The notes under the pieces were generated by a model that saw only the letters and a program-made list of their open reading frames with translations, was not told the origin of the DNA and made no database searches. DNA of 64,000 nucleotides, taken from assembly GCA_902788035.1 (NCBI GenBank), contig CADAIL010000014.1:1-64000 (forward strand), in the 5' to 3' direction. The DNA comes from an uncultured Lachnospiraceae bacterium. GTDB lineage: Bacteria > Bacillota > Clostridia > Lachnospirales > Lachnospiraceae. Within the stretch, counting starts at the first letter, position 1, and the number at the start of each line of letters is the position of its first letter. Position numbers and translations under genes: made by a program. Positions 17,337 to 27,233 of the stretch are shown one piece after another.

Positions 17337-18857
17337 ATGGAACGAAAATATATCGCGATAGATTTAAAATCATTCTATGCCTCAGTCGAGTGCGCCGACA
17401 GAGGACTTGACCCGCTGACGACTAATCTCGTTGTCGCGGATGAGAGCAGAACGTCTAAGACGATCTGTCTCGCTGTCTCCCCGTCACTTAAAGCGCATGG
17501 GATACCGGGACGAGCCCGCCTTTTTGAGGTCATTCGCAAGGTGGATGCGGCCAATGAACTCCGACGCCTCAAAGCACCCGGTCATACATTTTCAGGAAAG
17601 TCTGTGAATGACAATGAGCTTAAGGCAGATCCGTCTCTGGCTGTCGATTATGTGATTGCCAGACCGCGCATGTCCCACTATATCGAGTGCAGCACTAAGA
17701 TTTATAATATCTATCTCAAGTACGTCGCACCGGAAGATATGCATGTTTATTCCATCGATGAAGTCTTCATTGACGCGACGTCCTATCTGAAGGCTTACAA
17801 GATGACAGCGCATGAGCTGGCCATGACCATGATCCGGGAGGTCCTGAAGGAGACAGGAATCACTGCGACTGCGGGAATCGGGACTAATCTCTATCTCAGC
17901 AAGATTGCGATGGATATAGTTGCAAAACATATGCCGGCTGATAAGGACGGAGTCCGAGTTGCTGAACTCGATGAGATGGGCTACAGGAGGCAGCTTTGGG
18001 AACACAGGCCGATCACGGATTTCTGGCGGGTCGGTCGGGGCTACGCGAGACGCCTCGAGGAACAGGGACTCTACACGATGGGTGACATTGCCAGATGCTC
18101 GCTCGGGCAGCCCGGTCAGTATTATAATGAGGAGCTGCTGTATCGGATATTCGGTATCAATGCGGAGCTGCTCATCGATCACGCCTGGGGCTGGGAGCCC
18201 TGCACAATGGCGGATATTAAGGCCTACAAGCCCGAGTCGAACAGTATCGGCAGCGGCCAGGTCCTGCAGTGCCCCTACACTGCGGACAAAGCCCGCGTTG
18301 TTATGAGGGAGATGGCCGACGCTCTGTCTCTTGATCTGGTCGACAGAGGCCTTGTGACCGATCAGATCATCATCAATATCGGCTATGACGCGGCATCACT
18401 CACGGATCCGACGATACGCGCAAAGTATAAGGGACCTGTGACCAATGACTGGTATGGCAAGCGGGTTCCCAAGATGGCGAGAGGCACTGTCAATCTCGGC
18501 TCAAAGACGTCCTCATCAAGAGTCATCATCGACGCCGTCTCTGGACTCTATGATTCGATCGTGCACCCGGATCTGCTCGTGCGCCGCATGTTCATAACTG
18601 CGGGCCGCGTCATCCCTGAATCTGAAGTGAGGACAGAAGAAATCTACGAGCAGCTGGATCTTTTCACCGACTATAAAGCGATCGAGAAGAAGAAAGAAGC
18701 CGAGAAGGCAGAGCGCGACCGCGAGAAGAAGGTCCAGCAGGCTTTGATGGACATCAAGAAAAAGTACGGAAAGAATGCCATTGTGCGCGGTCTTAACATG
18801 CAGGAGGGCGCGACAGGCATGGAGCGCAACGCGCAGATCGGCGGCCATAAGGCATAA
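17337..18857 (+). CDS. Y-family DNA polymerase (UmuC/UvrX-like)
   Basis: This 506-aa translesion polymerase of the Firmicutes UmuC-like group starts with IAIDLKSFYASVEC, which supplies the first metal-binding Asp. YSIDEVFIDAT follows, holding the catalytic Asp-Glu pair. The helix-hairpin-helix and little-finger regions follow, and the C-terminal 60 residues form a highly charged tail (KKKEAEKAERDREKK). It would copy damaged DNA with low fidelity. The next gene encodes a YolD-like partner, a pairing common in Bacilli and Clostridia and often SOS-controlled. I did not identify a LexA box with confidence. Confidence 0.92.
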   Translation: MERKYIAIDLKSFYASVECADRGLDPLTTNLVVADESRTSKTICLAVSPSLKAHGIPGRARLFEVIRKVDAANELRRLKAPGHTFSGKSVNDNELKADPSLAVDYVIARPRMSHYIECSTKIYNIYLKYVAPEDMHVYSIDEVFIDATSYLKAYKMTAHELAMTMIREVLKETGITATAGIGTNLYLSKIAMDIVAKHMPADKDGVRVAELDEMGYRRQLWEHRPITDFWRVGRGYARRLEEQGLYTMGDIARCSLGQPGQYYNEELLYRIFGINAELLIDHAWGWEPCTMADIKAYKPESNSIGSGQVLQCPYTADKARVVMREMADALSLDLVDRGLVTDQIIINIGYDAASLTDPTIRAKYKGPVTNDWYGKRVPKMARGTVNLGSKTSSSRVIIDAVSGLYDSIVHPDLLVRRMFITAGRVIPESEVRTEEIYEQLDLFTDYKAIEKKKEAEKAERDREKKVQQALMDIKKKYGKNAIVRGLNMQEGATGMERNAQIGGHKA

Positions 18858-18929
18858 TTCGGACGAGACGAACGGATATGTGCCGACGGCAAAAGAACCG
18901 CGGCAATAAGGCGCAATTGGAGAAAATGT

Positions 18930-19334
18930 ATGACAGGACCCTATGATGATATAATAAACCTGCCGCATCACGTGTCTGTGTCCCACCCTCATATGCCTAA
19001 CATAGAAAGGGCGGCACAGTTCTCGCCGTTCGCTGCCCTGACGGGATTCGAGGGGGCGATAGAGGAGACCGCAAGATTGACAGATGATCAGAAGGATATT
19101 TCGGACAGTGAGAGGGAAAAACTGGATGCTGCGCTTGCCGGTCTTATGCGGAATCCGGACACGAAGGCGGACGTGAAGATCACATATTTTGTGCCCGATG
19201 CCAGAAAGGAAGGCGGCGAGTACGTGACGGAGCGCGTCAGGATCCGACGCGTGGACACCAACTCTCGTGAGATCATTACGACAGACAAGAGAAGGATCGC
19301 AATAGATATGATATTGAGTCTCGATGATGAATAA
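18930..19334 (+). CDS. YolD-like partner protein
   Basis: This is a 134-aa protein containing RAAQFSPFAALTGFEGAI, which is typical of YolD-like proteins encoded next to Y-family polymerases, followed by a beta-rich segment (KITYFVPDARKEGG). YolD proteins are thought to replace UmuD in some Gram-positive bacteria as a polymerase cofactor. It follows the polymerase gene by 72 bases, presumably in the same transcript. The 170 bases after it show no gene. Confidence 0.8.
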   Translation: MTGPYDDIINLPHHVSVSHPHMPNIERAAQFSPFAALTGFEGAIEETARLTDDQKDISDSEREKLDAALAGLMRNPDTKADVKITYFVPDARKEGGEYVTERVRIRRVDTNSREIITTDKRRIAIDMILSLDDE

Positions 19335-19504
19335 ACCGGAGGGTTAGACAAGGTAGAGATAGAGTCACCCGTAGACAGTATTACGATCAATGACGCAATT
19401 TGCGGATAGCAATATCGCGTTAAGATGGAAGAAATACAACGTGGGAAGTTGGTTAGCAAAGAATAACCGAACAACAGCAGCCAATTAAGATTGGAGGAGC
19501 AGAA

Positions 19505-22500
19505 GTGGCACTACACCTGTACACCGGCAGCAGCGGCTCGGGAAAGTCCTGCGCGCTTTACAGAGAAATTATTGACCAGTCGATAAAGAACCCGAAAGAC
19601 AGGTTCTTTGTCATTGTGCCTGAACAGTTCTCTATGCAGGCGCAGAAGGAGCTTGTCAGACTTCACCCAAGGCACGGCCTTCTGAACATAGATGTTTTGT
19701 CTTTCAACCGGCTCGCTCACCGCGTATTTGATGAGGTCGGAGTGAAGCAGGCGGAGCTTATGGAGGAGATCGGCAAGAGCTTTGTCCTTCAGAAAATCGC
19801 TCTGGACACGACTGAGCGCATGTCGCTTCTTGGAAGCAGTCTGACAAAGCCGGGAAATATTGCAGAGATGAAATCGGTCATCTCGGAGCTCATGCTCTAC
19901 GGTATAAAGCCGGAAGATCTGGCAGGAGCGGAAGAGCGGAAGGCGGGCGGAAAAGCATCATACTCTGCCCAGCTGGGAATGAAGCTGCATGACATTGAGC
20001 TCATCTACAAGGAGTTCAGGGACTATCTCGATCGCCACTCCTATATGACATCCGAGGAGATCCCGGACGTTCTTGCACGTGTCGCCGACCGGTCGGAAAT
20101 CCTTAAGGATTCGATCATTGTGCTGGATGGGTTTACCGGGTTCACTCCGGTTCAGCTCATTCTGGTCGAGAAGCTGATGAAACTCTGCCGGGAGATGTAT
20201 GTGGCGGTTACTCTTGACGCACGGTATGAACCGTTCGGAACTTACAGAAAGACGGACCTTTTCTCTATGAGCCGTGAGATGATCGGTCAGCTTGCCGGTA
20301 TTGCCTGTAAAATCGGTGTTACTGTATCGGCGCCGGTCAGAATTCCCAACATGGAATTCGGAAAGCCCAGAGGAAGATTTGCCATATCTAAGGATCTTGC
20401 ACACCTTGAGTCCAACCTTATGCGAAGGCAGCACGCAGAGTATGCGTATGAGCCGGAGGATATCCATCTTCTTGTCGCTTCCAATCCTCTAAGTGAGATG
20501 CGTGAAGCTGCGAAGGTGATTGCAAGGCTGGTGAGGGAGAGAGGGCTCCGCTATCGCGACTTCGCAGTCATCACCGGTGATCTCGGCAGATACAGCAACT
20601 ATGTCCGCCAGGTATTCGGTGAGATGAGTATACCCTATTTCATCGATGAGAAAGCATTTCTTTTGCGCAACCCATTCGTCGAGTATCTGCGGGCGGCGGT
20701 CGAGGTGTGCGCGGATAATTATTCGTATGACAGTATGTTCCGAATGCTGCGGAGCGGACTTTCCGGCCTTGCCGCAAGTGAAATCGATATTCTTGAAAAT
20801 CATGTGCTTGCGCTCGGAATCCGGGGAAAAAAGAAGTGGCGCGAGACATGGATCCTGCATTCGAGGAACGAGGATCCAGGCGTAATGGCGGAACTCAACA
20901 AGCTCAGGGAAAAGGTGCTGGCCCTGATTGATCCGTTTGCCGACGTCATGGCGAAGAGAGGGGGGACCATCGAAGAAAAGACGGCTGCCCTCTATGAGTT
21001 CTGCGCGCGTACAGGCTGCGAAACCTATCTTGCTGCGGAGGCGGATAAGTTCCGCGAATCCGGCAGGCAGGATCTTGCCCGCCAGTACAGCCAGGTGTTT
21101 CCGAGAGTCATGGGTTTTCTGGACAAGCTGGTCTTCGTCCTTGGGGATGAGAAGATATCCATGCGGGATTACAGGGCGATTCTCGAGGCTGGATTTGCGG
21201 AAGAAAAAATCGGCATAATTCCGCCGGGCACAGACCAGGTCCTCGTTGGGGATATGGAGAGGAGCCGCCTTGCGGATGTGAAAGTCCTCTTCTTTGTCGG
21301 CCTCAACGAAGGTATTGTGCCGAAGCCGGATAACGGGGGCGGTATGCTGACGGAGTCCGACCGCGAAGCGCTGCGGGGCAGCGGTATCAGGCTGAAGCCT
21401 ACACCGAGGGAAAATATCTCGATCGGAAGATTTTACATGTATCTTGCCCTCACAAAGCCTTCCTTAAAACTCATGTTGTCCTACGCGGTTTCAGATTCTT
21501 CGGGCGAAGTGCAGAGGCCCGCATATCTTGTGTCGACGATCCGGAATCTGTTCCCGCTCCTTAAGGAAGAGTATGTGTCCACGGATATCCGCGATAATAT
21601 CGAGAGGTCTGCAAATGGTCTTGCTCTCCTCACCGAAGGCTTCTCCCAGCTGGCGGAGCATGAGCCTTCACCGGAATTTCTTGAACTTTTTAGCTGGTAC
21701 CGGGCAAAGCCCGAATACCGGACAAGGACTGATGCCCTGCTTATGGCAGCGTCTGCGCACAAGCCCAATGATCAGATCGGCAGAGCAGTGGCACGCGCAC
21801 TCTACGGGGAGGAGCTCTATAATTCGGCATCGAGACTGGAGAAATTCGCCTCCTGCCAGTTCGCCCACTATGTCCAGTATGGTCTGGCCCTCAGGGAGAG
21901 GGAAGAGTATGAGTTCAGGGCACCGGACTTCGGCAATATCATGCACAGCGCTCTGGACAGATTCGGTCAGAAAGTAACCAGGGTGTTGCTTGAGGATGGG
22001 ACGCCGGCGACCTGGGCGACGATCGATGACTCAAGCCGAGATGCGCTGGTCGAACAGTGTATCGATGAGGCTGCGCAATCCTATGGTGCTATGATCCTGC
22101 ATGACAGTGCTCGCAGTGAGTATCAGATCAGGCGCATGAAGCGGATCCTGAAGACCTCAGTGTGGGCGCTCCAGGAGCAGCTGAAAGTCGGAGATTTTGA
22201 GCCGACCGGCTACGAGTTCGTGTTTAACGGGTCAGAAAATCTTGGGGCAACGAATGCCGCGCTGCCCGGCGGGACAAAACTCGTGCTTAACGGAAGAATC
22301 GACCGCGTCGACATCTGTGAAGCGGATGGAGTCACCTATCTGAAAATTGTAGATTATAAGACAGGTGAAAAAAAGTTCGATATCACTGCGGTATATTACG
22401 GTATCGATCTGCAGCTGATCGTTTACCTCAATGCGGCTTCGGAGATATATGAGCGCAGGGGAAAGACTGTGGAGCCGGCGGGAATATTCTACTATAGAAT

Positions 22501-22966
22501 AAAGGACCCGATCGTGGATTTTGAGGCGGGGGACACGGAGGAGATAATACGCGAGAGAGTGCTGGCGGATATGAAGGCCTCCGGTATCATTTCGGATGAC
22601 GTTTCAGTCCTTACCCATCTGGACCGCGATATTTTGAGGAACGGCTCGTCAAGAGCAATAAACGTGAGAGTAAAAAAAGACGGAACTCCTTACAAGACAT
22701 CCTCCACGCTTGATCCTGACAGCTTCAGACTGGTTTCCGCATATGTGGATCGCAAGATCAGAAAAATCGGGGCGGAGATCATGGAAGGAGCGGCAGACAT
22801 GAATCCCTACGAATATGGTTCAAGGTCTGCCTGCGATTTCTGCTCGTTTAAGACAATGTGCGGATTTGACAAGGGCATCAGCGGCTACAGGAAGAGACGG
22901 ATCCCCAAAATGAATTCGGAAGATGTTCTGGCTCTTATGGCTGACGAGGAGTCTGGCAATAATTGA
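19505..22966 (+). CDS. addB: ATP-dependent helicase/nuclease subunit B
   Basis: At 1153 aa this is full length for AddB. It has a Walker A motif GSSGSGKS at residues 8-15, a long UvrD-like but helicase-inactive middle, and a C-terminal RecB-type nuclease domain with IVDYKTGEKK. The last cysteines, CDFCSFKTMC, plus an earlier Cys in FASCQF, are the ligands of the 4Fe-4S cluster that holds the nuclease domain together. AddAB resects double-strand breaks and loads RecA. The start is GTG at 19505, with GGAGGAG 7 bases upstream. addA follows after 16 bases, so the two are one operon. Confidence 0.96.
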   Translation: MALHLYTGSSGSGKSCALYREIIDQSIKNPKDRFFVIVPEQFSMQAQKELVRLHPRHGLLNIDVLSFNRLAHRVFDEVGVKQAELMEEIGKSFVLQKIALDTTERMSLLGSSLTKPGNIAEMKSVISELMLYGIKPEDLAGAEERKAGGKASYSAQLGMKLHDIELIYKEFRDYLDRHSYMTSEEIPDVLARVADRSEILKDSIIVLDGFTGFTPVQLILVEKLMKLCREMYVAVTLDARYEPFGTYRKTDLFSMSREMIGQLAGIACKIGVTVSAPVRIPNMEFGKPRGRFAISKDLAHLESNLMRRQHAEYAYEPEDIHLLVASNPLSEMREAAKVIARLVRERGLRYRDFAVITGDLGRYSNYVRQVFGEMSIPYFIDEKAFLLRNPFVEYLRAAVEVCADNYSYDSMFRMLRSGLSGLAASEIDILENHVLALGIRGKKKWRETWILHSRNEDPGVMAELNKLREKVLALIDPFADVMAKRGGTIEEKTAALYEFCARTGCETYLAAEADKFRESGRQDLARQYSQVFPRVMGFLDKLVFVLGDEKISMRDYRAILEAGFAEEKIGIIPPGTDQVLVGDMERSRLADVKVLFFVGLNEGIVPKPDNGGGMLTESDREALRGSGIRLKPTPRENISIGRFYMYLALTKPSLKLMLSYAVSDSSGEVQRPAYLVSTIRNLFPLLKEEYVSTDIRDNIERSANGLALLTEGFSQLAEHEPSPEFLELFSWYRAKPEYRTRTDALLMAASAHKPNDQIGRAVARALYGEELYNSASRLEKFASCQFAHYVQYGLALREREEYEFRAPDFGNIMHSALDRFGQKVTRVLLEDGTPATWATIDDSSRDALVEQCIDEAAQSYGAMILHDSARSEYQIRRMKRILKTSVWALQEQLKVGDFEPTGYEFVFNGSENLGATNAALPGGTKLVLNGRIDRVDICEADGVTYLKIVDYKTGEKKFDITAVYYGIDLQLIVYLNAASEIYERRGKTVEPAGIFYYRIKDPIVDFEAGDTEEIIRERVLADMKASGIISDDVSVLTHLDRDILRNGSSRAINVRVKKDGTPYKTSSTLDPDSFRLVSAYVDRKIRKIGAEIMEGAADMNPYEYGSRSACDFCSFKTMCGFDKGISGYRKRRIPKMNSEDVLALMADEESGNN

Positions 22967-22982
22967 TACCGGGAGAAACAGT

Positions 22983-25900
22983 ATGGAATGGACAAATGAC
23001 CAGAAGAAGGTAATTGACAGCCGCAGCGACAATATACTGGTCAGCGCTTCCGCGGGAAGCGGTAAAACAGCGGTTCTCGTTGCACGGATCATGGCATATA
23101 TACTGCAGGATAAAGTGGATATTGATGATCTTCTCATCGTCACATTTACGCGGGCTGCAGCGGGAGAGATGCGCGAACGAATAGCTAAAGCCATAGCGGA
23201 TGCTCTGGAAAAGGATCCGGATAACGAGCACCTCGCGCGCCAGACGACGCTTATTCACAACGCCCAGATTACTACGATCGACGGATTCTGCTCCTATGTG
23301 CTGAGGAATTACTGCCATCTGACAGATCTTGAGCCCGGCTATAGGGTCGGTGATGAGGGTGAGCTTGACCTGCTCATGGGAGATGTCATGCAGAACATGT
23401 TCATGGAGCTGCATGAACAGGAAGAGGGCGGAAAAAAGCAGGCGTTTTATGATCTGGTCGAGACATTTGCGCCGGATAAAAATGAGGATAAGCTTGAGGC
23501 TATAGTAGAAAAGGTCTTTTTAGCAGCCCAGAGTCAGCCGGATCCTTATGCATGGCTTGTCTCCTGCAGGGAAAGTAACCGCGCATCAAGTTTTGAGGAT
23601 CTGTCAAGGACTGTCTGGATGAGCGAGTATATGCGCGATGCGGATCTTCTTATTGAGGAGATGCGGAAAAAGGCTGCCGACAATCTTGCGCTCGTCAGAG
23701 AGCCGGACGGTCCGTCCTCCTTCGTGGGTGAAGCTGAGAACAATTTCAATATGTGCAGTGAGCTTCTTGCGCACAGAACATACGAGGAGAGGTATCGGAT
23801 CTGCGGGGAGGCTTCATTTGCACGCCTTGCGGGGAAAGCTAAAAAGGGAGAGGATCCAGACAAGAGAGAAAGATTCAAGGAAGCGCGGGCGGAGATCAAA
23901 AGCTGTATGGAAAAGAGGATACAGCCGATGTACGCCTATGAGGCTCGTGAGGTGCTCGCGGCTATGCAGGCCAATGAGCCGGTCCTTAACACACTGATTG
24001 ACGTGACTGCGCTCTTTACCGACCGCTATGACAAGGCTAAGCGGGAGAAGAAGCTGATCGATTTCCCGGATATCGAGCACTTTGCGCTGAGAATCCTTCG
24101 AAATCCCGACGGGAGCCGGACACAGGCAGCCGCGGAGCTGGCCAGACGTTTCCGCGAGGTCATGTGCGATGAATATCAGGACAGCAACCTTCTGCAGGAG
24201 TCTATCCTCACCGCGGTCAGCCGTGTGGAGGACGGTGTAAATAATTATTTCTGCGTCGGCGATGTCAAGCAGAGCATTTACAGCTTCCGAAACGCGAAGC
24301 CGGATCTCTTCATGGATAAATTTGCCAGGTACACCCACCCGGACGGAACAGTTCAGATTCCTGAGGGCGAGCCGATGTCCAGCGCCGATCAGGGCACTCG
24401 CATTGATCTGTCCTGGAATTTCCGAAGCCGTCATGAGGTGCTGGATGCTGCAAATGCCATTTTTGAGCAGATCATGATGCGCGAGGTCGGAAGGGTCGAA
24501 TATGATGAGGAAGCCTTCCTCGTTCCTCGGGCTGACTATCCGGATTCCGGGGATGACTCCTATGTCACAGAGCTTCTGACGATCAATATGGGTGAGACGG
24601 ACGCTGATGGCAACAGGGTTCTTGACGATGTCAGGGCATCCGCGAGGCGCGATGCCGAAGCGCGTCTCATCGCGGAGCGCATAAGGCACATGGTGGCCTG
24701 CGAAAAGATATACGACCAGAAGACCGGGACACCTCGACTGGTGGAATACAGGGACATTGTTATTCTGCTTCGCACGATGAAGGGATGGGCGGACGAGGTC
24801 GCCGCGGTCCTTGAGGGAATGGGAATCCCATCGTATTCAACACTTAAGACCGGTTATTTTGAAGCCACCGAGGTGACGACTCTCCTGAATTATCTGAAGA
24901 TTGTTGATAACCCGGAGCAGGATGTAGCATACGCGGCAGTGCTCCGCTCCCCGATTGTGGGATTGACGGCTGAAGATATGGCACGCGTCCGCCTCGTATG
25001 CGGACCGCCCGGAGCCAAAGGAAGCGCTTATGTTACTATGGCGGAATGCGTAAGGCGCTATGTGGAATCACCCGACGTGCCGGACCGCTCCCTTCAGCGC
25101 AGGCTGGAAGTTTTCCTTGAGTTTCTTGAGCGTATGAGGGCTGCGGTGCCCTACACGCCGCTGCATGAACTCATCTGGATGATCCTGACCGGAACAGGTT
25201 ATATGGATTACGCGACGGCCCTGCCGGGAGGAATTCAGCGGGCTGCCAACCTTCGCCTTCTCATTGATAAGTCCATTGACTATGAGCAGACGAGCTATGT
25301 CGGATTGTTCAATTTTGTCCGCTACATTAACCGGATGATGAAGAAACAGGTCGAGATCAGCGGTGTCAATGTCGTAGGTGAAAATGAAAATGTCGTCCGC
25401 ATAGTCAGTGTTCACAAGAGCAAGGGACTCGAGTATCCGATCGTGTTCGTGGCAGGTCTCGATAAGCCGTTCAACCGGATGAGTCTGAGGGACAGCGTGC
25501 TGATTGATGAGCATCTCGGCATTGCGGCAGATTATCTGGATCTTGCCACAAGGAGCAGGATGACTACTATGAAGAAGCTTGCTATAGAGCAGAGACTTCT
25601 GAGAGAGAGCATGGGCGAGGAGCTTCGCGTTCTCTATGTAGCTCTGACAAGGGCTAAGCAGAAGCTCATCATGGTCGGTGCTGTTGCAAATGAAGACAAA
25701 TATGAGGACATGAAAAATCTCACTCTGCCCCTCAGGGACACGCACCTGCCTGAAAATTTTGTGCTTCGGGCCGGTTCGCCGCAGGAACTGATCCTGCCGG
25801 CGGCGGACCGCATGACAGCTCGCAGTGAGCGGGATCACCGCCCATGCCCGATCCGTATGGAGCTGGTATCCCCTGCTGATCTCCTGGGCAGCGAGATCGT

Positions 25901-26768
25901 CGAGCGGACGAGACTTTCGGAGACGCTCCGCACTCTCAGCAGCCTCGACGGGAGTGAGCTATGGGATCCGGAGACGAAAAAAATCATCGATGAGAGATAT
26001 TCCTATGCATACCCGTATGCTTCCCACGCCCTGGTCCCGGCCAAAGTTTCCGTATCTGAGCTGAAGCATGGCGCGTACGCGGATGAGGACGCGGAGGAGG
26101 CTTTCCCTGAACCGGAAATTGTTCCCTTCGTGCCGGAATTTATGCGCGAGCGCATGAAGAAGGCCAAGGGTGATGATGAGGAGCGTGACGCCGCGGAGAT
26201 GATAGGAGGCACATACCGCGGAACCGCTTATCACAAGGTGATGGAGCTCATGAGATACAGGGATATTTATTCATTTGACGGGACCTCCGCGGCTTTAAGG
26301 AGTGCAACTGAAAAAGAGCTTATGCGTTGTCTCCATGACATGTGTACGAAGTTCGTTGCGGACGGCCGCCTCGAGGCGGAAGAGCTAAAGACGATACGTA
26401 TGCGGGACATAGCGAGATGGGCAGAGAGCTCTCTCGGCCACAGGATGGCTGCGGCCGCGTACAGGGATGAATTGTACCGGGAGCAGCCGTTCGTGCTGGG
26501 GGTGGCGGCATCCGAAATAAGAAAAGAGTTTCCGGAGGATGAGCAGATTCTTGTGCAGGGTATTATCGACGCCTTTTTCTATGAAGACGGAAAAGTAATT
26601 CTTGTCGATTATAAGACGGACCGGGTATCCGAGGCATCGGAACTGGTTTCCCGCTATCAGATACAGCTCGATTCCTACGAGGAGGCCCTCTCCCGGGTGA
26701 CCGGCAAAGAAATCGGGCAGAAACTGATTTACAGTTTTCATCTGGATACAGAGATCGTGCTTTCCTGA
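22983..26768 (+). CDS. addA: ATP-dependent helicase/nuclease subunit A
   Basis: This 1261-aa UvrD-type helicase with a C-terminal nuclease has Walker A (SASAGSGKT), the DEYQDSN Walker B motif, the VHKSKGLEYP helicase motif and a nuclease motif LVDYKTDR near residue 1205. The start ATG at 22983 is chosen because MEWTNDQKKVID is the usual AddA N-terminus and GGGAG precedes it. The open frame reaching back to 22923 overlaps addB and lacks a suitable site. With AddB it forms the break-processing complex. Unlike in many Firmicutes, no recombination-hotspot partner gene is adjacent. Confidence 0.96.
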   Translation: MEWTNDQKKVIDSRSDNILVSASAGSGKTAVLVARIMAYILQDKVDIDDLLIVTFTRAAAGEMRERIAKAIADALEKDPDNEHLARQTTLIHNAQITTIDGFCSYVLRNYCHLTDLEPGYRVGDEGELDLLMGDVMQNMFMELHEQEEGGKKQAFYDLVETFAPDKNEDKLEAIVEKVFLAAQSQPDPYAWLVSCRESNRASSFEDLSRTVWMSEYMRDADLLIEEMRKKAADNLALVREPDGPSSFVGEAENNFNMCSELLAHRTYEERYRICGEASFARLAGKAKKGEDPDKRERFKEARAEIKSCMEKRIQPMYAYEAREVLAAMQANEPVLNTLIDVTALFTDRYDKAKREKKLIDFPDIEHFALRILRNPDGSRTQAAAELARRFREVMCDEYQDSNLLQESILTAVSRVEDGVNNYFCVGDVKQSIYSFRNAKPDLFMDKFARYTHPDGTVQIPEGEPMSSADQGTRIDLSWNFRSRHEVLDAANAIFEQIMMREVGRVEYDEEAFLVPRADYPDSGDDSYVTELLTINMGETDADGNRVLDDVRASARRDAEARLIAERIRHMVACEKIYDQKTGTPRLVEYRDIVILLRTMKGWADEVAAVLEGMGIPSYSTLKTGYFEATEVTTLLNYLKIVDNPEQDVAYAAVLRSPIVGLTAEDMARVRLVCGPPGAKGSAYVTMAECVRRYVESPDVPDRSLQRRLEVFLEFLERMRAAVPYTPLHELIWMILTGTGYMDYATALPGGIQRAANLRLLIDKSIDYEQTSYVGLFNFVRYINRMMKKQVEISGVNVVGENENVVRIVSVHKSKGLEYPIVFVAGLDKPFNRMSLRDSVLIDEHLGIAADYLDLATRSRMTTMKKLAIEQRLLRESMGEELRVLYVALTRAKQKLIMVGAVANEDKYEDMKNLTLPLRDTHLPENFVLRAGSPQELILPAADRMTARSERDHRPCPIRMELVSPADLLGSEIVERTRLSETLRTLSSLDGSELWDPETKKIIDERYSYAYPYASHALVPAKVSVSELKHGAYADEDAEEAFPEPEIVPFVPEFMRERMKKAKGDDEERDAAEMIGGTYRGTAYHKVMELMRYRDIYSFDGTSAALRSATEKELMRCLHDMCTKFVADGRLEAEELKTIRMRDIARWAESSLGHRMAAAAYRDELYREQPFVLGVAASEIRKEFPEDEQILVQGIIDAFFYEDGKVILVDYKTDRVSEASELVSRYQIQLDSYEEALSRVTGKEIGQKLIYSFHLDTEIVLS

Positions 26769-26782
26769 TGAGCAAGGGCGTA

Positions 26783-27076
26783 TTGTAAATTCAGACGGCT
26801 TAAATTTAGTTCATTTCCGTCGAAAAGCATTCATCTTCGTGAGAAAAACATTGCCGGTCCGACCGAGAGATCGCATAGGCGGCATGCCGCCTTCATCTCG
26901 CGTTTCACGCTCGATGTCGGGCGGGCGCCAAAGTGCCTTCATTTCGTGCGAGCACGAATCAGGCACCTTGGCTTGTCGCCTACGCAAGGTCGCAGAGAAG
27001 GACCGGCGTTTTTCGATGAAGATGATGTTTGCGACGGACCATGAAATGTGACATGTGGCCGCCTGAATTTACAGAA
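26783..27076. repeat. 290-bp nested palindrome (structured RNA or MITE-like element)
   Basis: Outer arms TGTAAATTCAG (26784-26794) and CTGAATTTACA (27063-27073) are exact inverted repeats. Further pairs nest inside: GCCGGTC (26853) with GACCGGC (27001), GCATAGGCGGC with GTCGCCTACGC, GCCAAAGTGCC (26927) with GGCACCTTGGC (26962), and an apical TTCGTGC/GCACGAA hairpin. Almost the whole gap between addA and prfB could fold into one long imperfect hairpin. No coding frame is convincing. It may be a miniature mobile element, a structured RNA, or a combined terminator. Confidence 0.6.
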
Positions 27077-27100
27077 TAGGTTTTCTTAGATTTCTGACCC

Positions 27101-27129
27101 TTGCATAATCATGGATTTTTGTGTATATT
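27101..27129 (+). promoter_or_regulatory. promoter of prfB
   Basis: TTGCAT (27101-27106) and TATATT (27124-27129) are separated by 17 bases, giving a leader of about 100 bases that contains a CTCCC-GCAA-GGGAG hairpin before the prfB start. Confidence 0.5.
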
Positions 27130-27233
27130 ACTAACGTTAATGTATAAACATAGTGAACCTGTTTTTTACGTCGGAAGACAGGGCGCTTAACCTCCCGCAA
27201 GGGAGTCGGTCTTAACGAAAGAGGGTGAGACTA

